From contig JAUQZD010000065.1 in NCBI GenBank assembly GCA_030587405.1, positions 1 through 55,829 of the forward strand: 55,829 nt of DNA, in the 5' to 3' direction. The notes under the pieces are model-generated. The model searched no databases and had not been told where the DNA came from. It was given only the letters and a program-made list of their open reading frames with translations. Below, one piece after another: positions 34,349 through 43,100 of the stretch. This DNA is from Candidatus Freyrarchaeum guaymasense (GTDB taxonomy: Archaea > Asgardarchaeota > Jordarchaeia > Jordarchaeales > Freyrarchaeaceae). Both the position numbers and the translations under genes were made by a program. Positions within the stretch are counted from its first letter, which is position 1. Each line of letters begins with the position of its first letter.

Positions 34349-34420
34349 ATGAAGTTTAGGCGCAGGGGTTGTTTCCACGGTTGCCAAGTATGTGGGGGAG
34401 TTAACGTTGTGGAGGTGTAA
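34349..34420 (+). CDS. Possible 23-residue Cys-rich peptide before the ACT gene
   Basis: ATG 34349 opens a frame reading MKFRRRGCFHGCQVCGG and ending two bases before the ACT gene start. The three clustered cysteines are notable, but the frame may be chance. It lies in the only gap of the threonine operon (34251-34422), which otherwise shows nothing. Confidence 0.2.
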   Translation: MKFRRRGCFHGCQVCGGVNVVEV

Positions 34421-34422
34421 AG

Positions 34423-34908
34423 GTGAGGGTTAAAATGTGGTTTAACCTTGCCGATGAGCCGGGTCAGCTTCTCAGGATTTTGCAGCCTATAGCCGAGTTT
34501 GGGGGAAACATAAGGGAGATATCCCACCTTAGAGAGGAGAAAAAGGGTAATTTTCTCCCGGTTGTGGTGACGTTTGACGTTAAAGACCTGCAGCAGTTTC
34601 TAAAAATAAAGGAAGCCATAGAGGCAGCTGGCGTTCAGATTACGAGTACAGAGCCCCACCCGGAGGTGTGCAGGAAAATAGTGATCATGGTTGGCCACGT
34701 CTTTGCAACAAACATAAAGGACACCATAGATAGGGTGCTTGAGAGAGGGGTTCGGGTGAAGAGAGTTGTCGCGAGAATTAAGAGCGCTGAGGAGGCGTCC
34801 ACGGTTAAGTTTATTCTTGAAGCAGACGCAAAGGATAAGCTGGAGAGAACCATAAGGCTCCTGAAGAAAATAGCCGATGAAAAAAGGCTCTTTATTGTTT
34901 GGAGCTGA
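34423..34908 (+). CDS. ACT-domain regulatory protein
   Basis: A 161-residue protein made of two ACT-like halves. The first is clear (MWFNLADEPGQLLRILQPIA); the second is weaker (IVIMVGHVFATNIKDTIDRV). ACT domains bind amino acids, so it probably senses threonine, isoleucine or a related effector and tunes the homoserine dehydrogenase encoded next, whose gene overlaps it by ten bases. Similar free-standing ACT proteins precede homoserine dehydrogenase in other archaea. Confidence 0.8.
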   Translation: MRVKMWFNLADEPGQLLRILQPIAEFGGNIREISHLREEKKGNFLPVVVTFDVKDLQQFLKIKEAIEAAGVQITSTEPHPEVCRKIVIMVGHVFATNIKDTIDRVLERGVRVKRVVARIKSAEEASTVKFILEADAKDKLERTIRLLKKIADEKRLFIVWS

Positions 34909-35909
34909 AAGCTTTGGACCTAATTCTTATTGGTTTTGGGAATGTAGGACGCGCCTTAGCAGAGGTTTTGGTTGAGAGAGAAGCCGAGCTTAAAGGAATC
35001 GGCGCTAACTTCAATGTCACAGGGATATTTAGGAGTAAGGGGGGATTCATCAGCCCAGACGGTTTAAACCTTAAGGACGTCTTGGAAAGGGGGGAGAGAC
35101 ACCCAAGCTGGGTTCCCGAAGCTAGCGCGCTTGAAGGCATATCGGAGCTGCCATGCGACGTCGTTGTTGAGATGACCGTAACCAACATAGAGACTGGAGA
35201 ACCGGGGTTAAGCTTCATAAAGAAGGCTCTTGAAGAAGGAAAAGACGTGGTTACATCCAATAAAGGACCCCTCGTAGTTTCCATGAGAGAACTTCTGAAC
35301 ATGGCAGAGAAGAAAGGGTGCTTTCTACTTTACGAGGCAACGGTTGGGGCAGCCATCCCTGTTTTCGCCGTTGCTAGGGAGGCGCTTAAGCATAATGAGG
35401 TAGAGTGCATAGAGGGCATACTTAATGGAACCACAAACTACATACTTTCAAGGATGAGCGAGGATAAGGTTTCATTTGACGATGCTCTTAGGGAGGCGCA
35501 GGAAATGGGCTACGCTGAGGCGGATCCAACATACGATGTGGAAGGTATAGATGCAGCATGTAAGCTAGTGATACTCGCCAACGGCATAATGGGGATGAAC
35601 AAGAGGATTTCAGACGTTGAAAGGGAGGGAGTAAGAGGAGTTACACCGGAAATGATAGAGCTAGCAGAGGAGGAAGGATACTTAGTGAAGCATATAAGCT
35701 ACCTTGACAGGGAGCGGATGGAAGTGGGACCCAGACTTGTCCCGAAAAACTCGCCTCTATCCATAGGAGGAACATTCAACGTGATAACGATTAAAGCGGA
35801 TTTAGCCGGTCCCATAACACTCATCGGTAAGGGCGCTGGGCCGAGGGAGACTGCAAGTGCGGTACTAAGCGACCTTCTAACCATAGTTAAGGAGAGAAGT
35901 GGAAGGTGA
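34899..35909 (+). CDS. hom: Homoserine dehydrogenase
   Basis: Reduces aspartate semialdehyde to homoserine with NAD(P)H. It has 336 residues: a Rossmann motif LILIGFGNVGRALAEVL, the catalytic segment VTSNKGPLV, the signature GILNGTTNYILSRM, and AEADPTYDVEGIDAACK. It lacks the C-terminal ACT domain of bacterial enzymes, which fits the separate ACT protein encoded just upstream. The start is TTG 34899, coupled to the previous stop. Confidence 0.93.
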   Translation: MELKALDLILIGFGNVGRALAEVLVEREAELKGIGANFNVTGIFRSKGGFISPDGLNLKDVLERGERHPSWVPEASALEGISELPCDVVVEMTVTNIETGEPGLSFIKKALEEGKDVVTSNKGPLVVSMRELLNMAEKKGCFLLYEATVGAAIPVFAVAREALKHNEVECIEGILNGTTNYILSRMSEDKVSFDDALREAQEMGYAEADPTYDVEGIDAACKLVILANGIMGMNKRISDVEREGVRGVTPEMIELAEEEGYLVKHISYLDRERMEVGPRLVPKNSPLSIGGTFNVITIKADLAGPITLIGKGAGPRETASAVLSDLLTIVKERSGR

Positions 35910-35916
35910 AGGGTAA

Positions 35917-37125
35917 ATGAACCTTTGGCTTGAGTGCATAAGATGTGGAAGGAAGTATCCGTGGGACGGTGTAATTTATACGTGCCGTGAGTGTGGAGCC
36001 CTCCTAGACGTTAAGTACGACTTCGAAGAGGCTCCAAGGGTGGAACTGGGAAAAGGCAGTTTATCCGTTTGGAGGTATGAGGCGTTTCTGCCTAGGGTGA
36101 GGGAGAAGGTCAGCCTCAACGAAGGAGGAACAAGCCTCTACAGTTGTAAGAGGCTAGCTAAAAGGCTCGGCATGAGAGAGTTATGGGTCAAAAACGAGGG
36201 TGAAAACCCTACCGGAAGTTTCAAGGATAGAGGGATGACGGTGGGCGTATCCATAGCGAAGACCCTAGGTAAACGCGTAGTTGCCTGCGCTTCAACCGGG
36301 AACACCTCAGCATCCCTAGCAGCCTACGCCGCCAGGGCAGAGATGAAATGCATCGTTATGATTCCATCAGGCAAGATCGCTTTTGGAAAGCTTGCACAGG
36401 CGATGATGTATGGATGCTTGGTGCTTGCCGTTAAAGGGAATTTTGACGATGCATTAAAGCTCGTCCAAGAAAGCTGCGAGCGTTTTGGGCTATACCTCCT
36501 TAACAGCCTTAACCCGTACCGTTTAGAGGGACAGAAAACCATAGGATTCGAGATTATCGAACAGTTAGGGGTTACTCCTGACGTAATAGTGCTCCCAGTC
36601 GGAAACGCTGGAAACATAAGTGCAATATACAAAGGGCTAACGGAGTGGGAGGAACTGGGCATCATAGGCGGGAAGCCGCGGATGATCGGGATTCAGTCAG
36701 AGGGTGCCGCGCCAATAGTCGAGGCTGTCAGAAAAAAGAGTAGAGAGGTTAGGTTCGTGGAGAAACCTGAAACGGTCGCAACGGCGATAAGGATAGGTAC
36801 CCCTGTAAACTGGGAGAAAGCGTTAAGGGCTATCTATGGCTCGGATGGAACGGCGGAAAGCGTTACAGACGCTCAGATCCTAGCTGCTCAGAAGCTGCTC
36901 GCCAGAACAGAAGGAATCTTCGTTGAACCCGCATCAGCAGCCTCAATAGCGGGACTGATAAAACTATTGGAAGAAGGGGTGATAGATAAGGATGAAAGGG
37001 TGGTTTGTGTAACTACAGGCCACGGATTAAAAGACCCGGACATCGCTGTAAAAACCTGCGAGAAACCATTGGAAGTTGAAGCTAGAATAGAGGAAATAGA
37101 AAAAACATTGAATTCAATGCTTTAA
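35917..37125 (+). CDS. thrC: Threonine synthase
   Basis: PLP enzyme converting O-phosphohomoserine to threonine. The N-terminus carries a zinc-ribbon-like segment (CIRCGRKYPWDGVIYTCREC). The PLP lysine lies in ENPTGSFKDRGMTVG, and the phosphate-binding loop is VGNAGNISAIYKG. Length is 402 residues, typical of archaeal and plant-type ThrC. It is seven bases after hom. No homoserine kinase gene is in the window, so that step is encoded elsewhere. Confidence 0.93.
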   Translation: MNLWLECIRCGRKYPWDGVIYTCRECGALLDVKYDFEEAPRVELGKGSLSVWRYEAFLPRVREKVSLNEGGTSLYSCKRLAKRLGMRELWVKNEGENPTGSFKDRGMTVGVSIAKTLGKRVVACASTGNTSASLAAYAARAEMKCIVMIPSGKIAFGKLAQAMMYGCLVLAVKGNFDDALKLVQESCERFGLYLLNSLNPYRLEGQKTIGFEIIEQLGVTPDVIVLPVGNAGNISAIYKGLTEWEELGIIGGKPRMIGIQSEGAAPIVEAVRKKSREVRFVEKPETVATAIRIGTPVNWEKALRAIYGSDGTAESVTDAQILAAQKLLARTEGIFVEPASAASIAGLIKLLEEGVIDKDERVVCVTTGHGLKDPDIAVKTCEKPLEVEARIEEIEKTLNSML

Positions 37126-37273
37126 TGAGGCTTAAGAAGGACATAGAAACGCACTTGAATTTAATTAAAAAGATGTAAGAGATAATTTAATAATTAAAAT
37201 AAATGTGATATTAGGTTAAAGAGGGGGATGTTATAGTGGTGATCGCTCGAATTCTTAGCTGCTTTAAAATAAA

Positions 37274-37282
37274 TTTATATAT
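37274..37282 (+). promoter_or_regulatory. TATA box of the tbp gene
   Basis: TTTATATAT lies about 45 bases before ATG 37324 in an A/T-rich region after purine-rich sequence; GGGGGAGG precedes the start codon. The gene may be autoregulated through this element, but that is inference. Confidence 0.55.
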
Positions 37283-37323
37283 TTCTATCTCCAAAATAGG
37301 AGAGGCATCTGTGGGGGAGGAAT

Positions 37324-37878
37324 ATGCCTAAAGCTAAATCGGTTAAAATAGAGAACGTTGTAGCATCAGTTACGTTAAATCAGCGGATAGATTTAGACTT
37401 AGTAGCTGAAAGACTGCCAAACGTCGAGTACGACCCGGACCAATTTCCAGGTCTCGTTTACCGTCTCGATAAGCCAAAGACTGCTACCTTAATCTTTAAC
37501 AGCGGTAAGATGGTTTGCACTGGCAGTAAATCGGAGAGGGACGCTGTCAAGGCCGTCAAGAAAATAGTTGAGAACCTTAAGGAAGCAGGGATAGAAATCA
37601 AGAACGAACCTATAATACAGGTTCAAAACATAGTAGCCTCGGCAAATTTAGGGGTAGAAATAAACCTAGAGGAAGCAGCGTTTTCCCTAGAAAATACCAT
37701 GTACGAGCCAGAGCAGTTTCCAGGGTTAATTTACCGTATGAGAGACCCTAAAGTTGTTATTCTCTTGTTCGGGTCAGGGAAGCTGGTTTGTACGGGAGCG
37801 AAAAAAGAGGAAGATGTTTATGTTGCAGTTGACAGGATTATGGAAACGCTCATTGAGAGGGGGATCATAAGAGAATAG
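37324..37878 (+). CDS. tbp: TATA-box-binding protein
   Basis: The general transcription factor that recognises TATA boxes. Its 184 residues form two direct repeats of about 90: each contains IQNVVAS-type and QFPGL(V/I)YR, then SGK(M/L)VCTG. Both halves are complete, and there is no extended acidic tail. It is transcribed alone from its own TATA box. This gene alone marks the window as archaeal. Confidence 0.96.
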   Translation: MPKAKSVKIENVVASVTLNQRIDLDLVAERLPNVEYDPDQFPGLVYRLDKPKTATLIFNSGKMVCTGSKSERDAVKAVKKIVENLKEAGIEIKNEPIIQVQNIVASANLGVEINLEEAAFSLENTMYEPEQFPGLIYRMRDPKVVILLFGSGKLVCTGAKKEEDVYVAVDRIMETLIERGIIRE

Positions 37879-37930
37879 ACTGACTAATGTTTTTCTAGGG
37901 CTTTAGTTTAGCTGAGCTCCCAGAAACCAT

Positions 37931-38251
37931 TTAAATTTCTATTACACCGCCTAAGCTTATTATGCGTTGTCTAATGTTAGCGAGCTCCCTATTTATCTTC
38001 ATGGTCTCCCTCATTAAGTTTATATATTGTCTGTCGCGTTTCCTAGCGTCAATTTTTCCGAGCATGAAGTCGGCGTCAAGCTTCTTTAGTTCAAGCTGAA
38101 TTTCCTCTTTTCTTCCTTTAAGTTCCTCCATTACTTGTTTTAGCCGGGCTATCTCCTCTTCTTCCTCAACCGTTACTGGCGGCTTAGGTATTGGTGGGGG
38201 AGCTCTTGTGAACCGTTTAAAGATACTCTTAACTTTATCAATTAATCCCAT
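37931..38251 (-). CDS. Small coiled-coil protein of the longin-GTPase operon
   Basis: 106 residues: a basic amphipathic start (GLIDKVKSIFKRFTR), a proline-rich spacer (APPPIPKPP), then a charged coiled coil to the end. The build suggests membrane or partner attachment through the N-terminus and oligomerisation through the coil. It starts 12 bases after the GTPase gene with a strong GGAGGAGAG site, so it is the third gene of the operon. It has no recognised family and may be an effector or scaffold. Confidence 0.7.
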   Translation of the reverse strand: MGLIDKVKSIFKRFTRAPPPIPKPPVTVEEEEEIARLKQVMEELKGRKEEIQLELKKLDADFMLGKIDARKRDRQYINLMRETMKINRELANIRQRIISLGGVIEI

Positions 38252-38263
38252 AATCTCTCCTCC

Positions 38264-39112
38264 TTACAACCCCATAACGGCTTCCCTAATTATTTCAAAG
38301 AACTTTGACCTATTCATAGGGTCTATCGCCACAAAACCATATGTTTTAACCCCAAGAATCTCCTCCACCTTCTCTGGGGGTAGAGATCCTGGGAGATCTT
38401 GCTTATTGGCTAAGGCTACAATGTTTGCTTCTGGTTCTTCCTCCCTTACAAGTCTCACGAAGAAGCGTGACCTGACAGCGTTCTCCAAAGTTGAATCTGT
38501 AACTATGATTATTAGCGAGGATGCTTTAATGAATTTATCCCATGTCATTTTGAAACGTTCCTGACCAGCCAGATCCCAGCATACAAGTTGTGTGTTACCT
38601 ATCATGGCGCCCTTTACTCCTTTTATTCCTACGCCTATTGTTGGTATGTGTTCTCTAGGTAGTTCCTCTTCTCTGATTAGCTTAAGGATTGTTGTCTTTC
38701 CAACCCCACTAAACCCTACTAGTGAAAGTTTTAGAAGAGTTGTGGTGAGCTCGTCTACTTTATCATTAAAGCCTGTGAAGACGGATGGGTCGCCATCCCA
38801 CTTCTCTATCGTGTCTGCATAGTCGTTCACGAACTGGCTGCTTAGGTTCCTCATTTTCAGCTTCATTTCGTTTGTGTCATCATTTTTATCTGCTTCAAAG
38901 ATAAAAACCGTAGTGTTAACGTTACTGTAGTAAAGGCGAGTCCTCCGGAGGTTCATATACTCAACATATCCATCAAGGTGGATTTTCGAAACTACCTTTG
39001 CAAGGTTAGCGATGAAGTCGTCGAAAACTTCTTCGGGAATGCCACTAGCACCATATATTTTCTGGAACATTAACCGACCATTTGAATCCAGAATTTCAAC
39101 GTTCCGGATCAC
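38264..39112 (-). CDS. Longin domain fused to an Arf/Ras-like small GTPase
   Basis: 282 residues. The first about 125 form a longin-like domain (VEILDSNGRLMFQKIYG, YYSNVNTTVFIFEAD, FVNDYADTIEKWDGDPSVF). The rest is a small GTPase with all nucleotide motifs: P-loop GFSGVGKT (133-140), switch I threonine in IPTIG (158), WDLAGQER (179-186) and NKQD (236-239). NKQD and PTIG resemble Arf proteins; LAGQE resembles Rab/Ras. In eukaryotes such GTPases and longin proteins run vesicle traffic, and related fusions occur in Asgard and some TACK archaea. There is no lipidation motif. The start is GTG 39112, 29 bases after the upstream gene. Confidence 0.85.
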   Translation of the reverse strand: MIRNVEILDSNGRLMFQKIYGASGIPEEVFDDFIANLAKVVSKIHLDGYVEYMNLRRTRLYYSNVNTTVFIFEADKNDDTNEMKLKMRNLSSQFVNDYADTIEKWDGDPSVFTGFNDKVDELTTTLLKLSLVGFSGVGKTTILKLIREEELPREHIPTIGVGIKGVKGAMIGNTQLVCWDLAGQERFKMTWDKFIKASSLIIIVTDSTLENAVRSRFFVRLVREEEPEANIVALANKQDLPGSLPPEKVEEILGVKTYGFVAIDPMNRSKFFEIIREAVMGL

Positions 39113-39141
39113 GGCTTACCCAACCACCTCAGGGATTTCTA

Positions 39142-40224
39142 TCACATAGGGTAGCTGTCTCGTAGGGCTTTAAGATGCCAGAGGAGCATCCTAGGAGGTT
39201 TAATCTGCTCATTGTACTGAACTGCAATCTGGTCAACCATGTACTCTGGGAAGAAAGTCATGATCTTCGCGTCCGTTTTAAGCGCGAGGCACTTCTTACC
39301 CTCTATCTTTAACTCCATTACAAAGTTGTTTTCACGCAGGAACTTCACGATACGGTTGATTTCAGACTTCTTCTTGCCGAGGCGCTCGACGAGCTCATCC
39401 CTGGTGTAAACGTCCTCCCTAAGAGCAACTAGAACATCATACATGTCGGGGTCAGCAAAAACTTTGGTTATGACTTCCACGTCCTCGGGAGATATGACGT
39501 AATCCCTGAAAAAGCTTTTAACCTCGTCAAGGTACTCTGAGGACGCTTCAGGACCCCATTCCCCAGCCTGCGCCTTCCTAACAATGGCTCTTGCTGGAAC
39601 ACGGGATATAAAAACGTCCCGTAGCAGGAAGGCGCACTGACTTGGCAGCCCCTCCACCCATCTAAGAGTGGCGAGGCCGTTCTTAACAAGGGGGGTGAGC
39701 AGAGAGTGGAGCTCAACGGATTTCAAATCAAACTTATGTTTCAACCAGACTTCAAGGTCTGAGAGGGTTGAACTGCCTTCTTCTATTAACCTTTCAAGCA
39801 GGGCTTTTCTGAGGGGGTCGGAGAGGACGACCGCCATCTTCTGCTCCTCGGTAAGGGTTGGGAAGCGAGTAAGTTTATTGAAGAGCTCTTCAAGCTCGTC
39901 TTTATAAGCTTCATCTTCAAGCTTAGAGAAAATTGTTGCGGCGACCTCGGCAAGACCATCCTCATAAGCGTCAGCGTCCTCCTCCGGTGTTAGAAGAAGC
40001 GCCACGTAATAGTTGATGTCCCATCCCCCATAGTATGAGGCAACATTAAGGTCTCCAACCTTGAGCGAGAGGAAGCCCGCAGGCGCCTCGCCAATTGACA
40101 TAGCATGAGCAGTGTAAATTTTCATAATTTGATCTTCTGTAACCCTGAGCTGAGGAGGATACCTTGCCTCCAAAACGGCACCTAACCTATTATCCCAACG
40201 CACCACGATCATCCCAAGAGGCAT
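39142..40224 (-). CDS. Longin-like domain plus winged-helix protein of the GTPase operon
   Basis: About 360 residues. The N-terminal 100 residues form a compact domain (GMIVVRWDNRLGAVLEARYP ... YVALLLTPEE) homologous to the protein at 32322 and probably longin/roadblock-like. A long helical middle follows. Near the C-terminus a winged helix appears (VYTRDELVERLGKKKSEINR). It could sense a membrane or GTPase state and bind nucleic acid or a partner. ATG 40224 is chosen because GGAGAG is nine bases upstream; the open frame extends to 40260. It is the first gene of the operon, with a TATA box at about 40293-40302. Confidence 0.7.
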   Translation of the reverse strand: MPLGMIVVRWDNRLGAVLEARYPPQLRVTEDQIMKIYTAHAMSIGEAPAGFLSLKVGDLNVASYYGGWDINYYVALLLTPEEDADAYEDGLAEVAATIFSKLEDEAYKDELEELFNKLTRFPTLTEEQKMAVVLSDPLRKALLERLIEEGSSTLSDLEVWLKHKFDLKSVELHSLLTPLVKNGLATLRWVEGLPSQCAFLLRDVFISRVPARAIVRKAQAGEWGPEASSEYLDEVKSFFRDYVISPEDVEVITKVFADPDMYDVLVALREDVYTRDELVERLGKKKSEINRIVKFLRENNFVMELKIEGKKCLALKTDAKIMTFFPEYMVDQIAVQYNEQIKPPRMLLWHLKALRDSYPM

Positions 40225-40292
40225 TTTAATGCACTCTCCAGAAAGGTTAAAATCCTGCAATAGTAACTCTTAGTTCTTTTTCTGTCTTAAAG

Positions 40293-40302
40293 AAATATAA
40301 AG
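40293..40302 (-). promoter_or_regulatory. TATA box of the longin-GTPase operon
   Basis: On the minus strand CTTTATATTT lies about 70 bases before ATG 40224, allowing a leader of about 40 bases that includes the GGAGAG site. Confidence 0.45.
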
Positions 40303-40405
40303 ATTTTCTCAAAATCCTTAGTTGTAAGTTAAAACAAAGATGAGCAGCGCTGTTTGGGGGCAACGATAGTTTTTACCACCTTCATTTCCAGCATTTCTCA
40401 CATGA

Positions 40406-40419
40406 CCACAGATCTGTGG
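40406..40419. other. Perfect 14-bp palindrome with T-run
   Basis: CCACAGATCTGTGG followed on the plus strand by CCCTTTTTCTTTT. It lies between the GTPase operon promoter and the end of pyrE. A terminator on the plus strand would have no gene to serve; as pyrE ends 33 bases away on the other strand, it may be a palindromic protein site or part of the pyrE 3' end. Confidence 0.35.
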
Positions 40420-40451
40420 CCCTTTTTCTTTTGAAGAAGGCGTCCATTTTG

Positions 40452-41093
40452 TCACGAGGCTTTCTCTGTGGAAAGGTATTTCATTGCGCGGTGGTAATCC
40501 ATGCTGCTTATGAGATTTTTCCGGTGAAGTGTCTCTAGAAGGAAGGTTATGTTTAGAAGTGAATGGAGTCTGATGCCTTCCTTTAAGAGGTTTTCGATTC
40601 CTCCCTGCTCTCTGTCTATTAACACTACGGCATGCTCCACTATTCCTCCGCTGAGGCGCACGGCTTTAGCAGCTTCTGCGATGCTTGACCCGGTAGTTAC
40701 CAAATCGTCTACTATGAGGACGCGGTCATTTAGATTTAGCACGCCTTCAACCATGCTTCTTGTTCCATGGGCCTTAGCCGATTTTCTCACGTAGATCATG
40801 GGTGCCTTCAACTTATAACTTACCAAGGTTGCTATGGGAAGGCCCGCTGTTGGAACTCCTGCCACCTTGTCGAAGGAACCGACTTCGTTTTTTATTATTT
40901 CTAGATAAATTTCGGTTATTCTTTCAAATACTTCAGGGTGTGATGGGATAACTCTTAAGTCTATGTATATTGGAGATTTCTTACCGGAAGTCAGTGTGAA
41001 AAAGCCGAACTTTAAAGCTGAAATGGATTGTATTAGCTCGCATACTTCCTCAGCAAGGTTTAACTTCCGCTTTTCCCAGCCCAATAGACCCAC
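40452..41093 (-). CDS. pyrE: Orotate phosphoribosyltransferase
   Basis: Joins orotate and PRPP to form OMP in pyrimidine synthesis. The PRPP loop VLIVDDLVTTGSSIAEAA is canonical; FTLTSGKKSPIYIDLR and AGVPTAGLPIA are family marks. It has 213 residues, normal length. The start appears to be GTG 41093, or TTG 41084. An IS607 element ends about 80 bases upstream, so insertion may have altered its promoter. pyrD and pyrK lie 6 kb away. Confidence 0.92.
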   Translation of the reverse strand: MGLLGWEKRKLNLAEEVCELIQSISALKFGFFTLTSGKKSPIYIDLRVIPSHPEVFERITEIYLEIIKNEVGSFDKVAGVPTAGLPIATLVSYKLKAPMIYVRKSAKAHGTRSMVEGVLNLNDRVLIVDDLVTTGSSIAEAAKAVRLSGGIVEHAVVLIDREQGGIENLLKEGIRLHSLLNITFLLETLHRKNLISSMDYHRAMKYLSTEKAS

Positions 41094-41170
41094 CTGTAAA
41101 CCTTAAAGCAACCGGTAGAGACCTTCACAAAGGATGTTTTTATCATTTTTCGATTAACAACCGTTTGTCC

Positions 41171-42478
41171 CTACCGCTTCATTCTATTTGGATTTGTAGC
41201 ATATTGTATCTGCGGTGTGGACTTCCACCTCGCCCATAGGGACTTGGGTATCCCTATGGGGTCATGGGTGGCTGTCGAGCCGAACGGAATGCGGCTCCCA
41301 TCTACGAGCATGGATCCTATGGGGCTTGGAGCGTGGCTCCCATCACCCCGTAGGGCTTTAAGGAGAAGGTTCCAGCAGGCGGCAACGTCTCGATGCCATA
41401 GTTCTCCTCCTCTAGAACATTTACCTGTTCTTGAACTACCGTAGCTTATCGGTGTGTTATGTACTGGACATAGTTTTGAGGTGTTCCTTGGATTAACGTG
41501 GATTACTGGTACGCCGTGCTCCTTAGCCTTCTCCTTTACTGCTTCCTGGATGCCTTTGAGTGATGCTTGGAAGATTCTGTGCCGTAGTTGCTTATCTTTT
41601 ACCCTCTTAATCATGTTGCTGGCTGGTTTCCTACCCAGCTTCTCAAGAACAATAGCGTACCGCTTCTCGTAGGCAGCTCTAACAATTAGATTCGCTATCT
41701 TCCACTTGACATCATGCTTCTTCCTTCTCTCCTTAAGTTTCCTTAAAGCCTTCCTCTTAACCCTTGACTTCTTACCGTATAACTTATCATACCTCTCCTG
41801 CACCCTCTTCCTATGGTAGTAATAGCCGAGGACGAGCTTCTCGGTACCGGTTTCAAAGAGGGATGCAACACTGTCAGCGAGTATTGCAACATTGTTTTCG
41901 TTTACATCTACAGGCAGGTAACCTCTAGGCTTACGCTCCTCAACCCACTTAACGAGAGTGAAGTAGACTATGAGTTGCCTATTCTTCTTATCAAGCTTAA
42001 TCCTGGCTTCACCAGCTAGTTTCCACCCCCTGTTAATGTATTTCCAGTACTGCCTGTGAGACTCAAACTCCACCCCTATCCGTCCCTTATGGGTAGCTAC
42101 CTTTATTGAAGCATACCCGTCCGGCTTCCATAGGTGGTCGTCAAGCCAGACACTAATCCTCTTAACCTCCGGGTAATACCTCTCAGCTAGTCCTAGCTTC
42201 TTCAGTCTTAGGAAGCTCTTAGCCCTAGCACCAGCGTCTTGACAAGCAGTATAAACATAGTGGCTGGGTAATTGCAGGTAAATACTCCTCATTTCACGGT
42301 ACTTGAGCGCTTTGAGCCTAGTGAAGCTATTAACGTTGCTCCTCACAGCGTAGAGTACTAGTTGTTCAACCATGTTGCGGTACATACCTTCAAGCTCAAC
42401 GAAAACCCTAAACACCTTCCTTGGCAACCTAACGCTCCTAACAATGACCGTTCTCGCCACCCTAGCCACTCTCCTCAA
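41171..42478 (-). CDS. tnpB: TnpB-type RNA-guided nuclease of IS607
   Basis: A 435-residue OrfB/TnpB protein. TnpB proteins cut DNA guided by an RNA made from the transposon's 3' end. The RuvC triad is visible: D191 in LPVDVNENN, E279 in IVLEKLGRK, D364 in HRDVAACWN. The zinc knuckle is degenerate (CPVH, then KCSRGG), so zinc binding may be weak. The C-terminal about 65 residues beyond the RuvC domain are encoded by the guide-RNA scaffold and are rich in Pro, Ser and Gly. It overlaps tnpA by 17 bases. Confidence 0.9.
   Translation of the reverse strand: MRRVARVARTVIVRSVRLPRKVFRVFVELEGMYRNMVEQLVLYAVRSNVNSFTRLKALKYREMRSIYLQLPSHYVYTACQDAGARAKSFLRLKKLGLAERYYPEVKRISVWLDDHLWKPDGYASIKVATHKGRIGVEFESHRQYWKYINRGWKLAGEARIKLDKKNRQLIVYFTLVKWVEERKPRGYLPVDVNENNVAILADSVASLFETGTEKLVLGYYYHRKRVQERYDKLYGKKSRVKRKALRKLKERRKKHDVKWKIANLIVRAAYEKRYAIVLEKLGRKPASNMIKRVKDKQLRHRIFQASLKGIQEAVKEKAKEHGVPVIHVNPRNTSKLCPVHNTPISYGSSRTGKCSRGGELWHRDVAACWNLLLKALRGDGSHAPSPIGSMLVDGSRIPFGSTATHDPIGIPKSLWARWKSTPQIQYATNPNRMKR
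41225..41271 (-). ncRNA. Omega-RNA scaffold hairpin of the IS607 element
   Basis: Outer stem CCACC (41225-41229) with GGTGG (41267-41271). The inner ten-base arms, 41233-41242 with 41251-41260, are perfect. On the minus strand it reads hairpin, then GGGCGAGG. The same CTCG-plus-hairpin layout appears in the three remnants at 0.1, 4.35 and 17.1 kb. TnpB guide RNAs end in such folds next to the element's right end, with the guide taken from the sequence that follows. Confidence 0.55.
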
Positions 42479-43100
42479 CCTCCTCTAGTAACTGCTTAAA
42501 ACCTCGAACCAAGCGTCTCTTCTTACGACTCCTCATACCATAGAGCCTACCAGCAAAACTGGTAACTATCGCTAGCAAGTCCTTTACAAACTCTTGGTAA
42601 GCTTCTTTAGGTTCCTCGCCGTAGACAACTTCTATTCTGACACCGTACTGCTTAAAGAAGTACTCTAGATACTCAAAACCAAAACGGGTAAGTCTATCCT
42701 CGTAGGCGATAACTACTACGTCTACTTGCTTGTTCACCACGTAGTTGAAGAGCTTTTGTAATCCTCTACGATTAGTCTTAAGTCCACTAGCTACATCACT
42801 TAGGATAACAACTACTCTATAGCCCTTAACAGTACAATACTGGGTAAGGTACCGGATCTGTCTCTCTAAATCACCCTTCTGACCACTAGAGCTCACACGA
42901 GCATAGATAACAGCTCTAACCTCCTTAACTCCTTCTCCTCCGCCTATTATCCTCTCTATCTCGCTTTCCGGTATCATCCATCTGCCAGTAGGAGTTTTAA
43001 CTGCTCTAATCTTACCAGAATAAATCCACCTCTTCAAAGTAACAAAGTGAATCCCAAGCCTTCTACAAGCTTCCCTAGGTGGTAACAGCCTCTCACCCAT
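42462..43100 (-). CDS. tnpA: IS607 serine recombinase transposase
   Basis: A 212-residue TnpA of the IS607 type. An N-terminal MerR-like helix-turn-helix (PPREACRRLGIHFVTLKRWI) precedes a serine-recombinase catalytic domain with the active serine in VIYARVSSSGQKGDLERQ, and arginine-rich EDRLTRFGFEYL. It lacks the long C-terminal DNA-binding domain of large serine recombinases, as typical for IS607. It moves the element through double-strand joining without target duplication. Confidence 0.92.
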   Translation of the reverse strand: MGERLLPPREACRRLGIHFVTLKRWIYSGKIRAVKTPTGRWMIPESEIERIIGGGEGVKEVRAVIYARVSSSGQKGDLERQIRYLTQYCTVKGYRVVVILSDVASGLKTNRRGLQKLFNYVVNKQVDVVVIAYEDRLTRFGFEYLEYFFKQYGVRIEVVYGEEPKEAYQEFVKDLLAIVTSFAGRLYGMRSRKKRRLVRGFKQLLEEVEESG

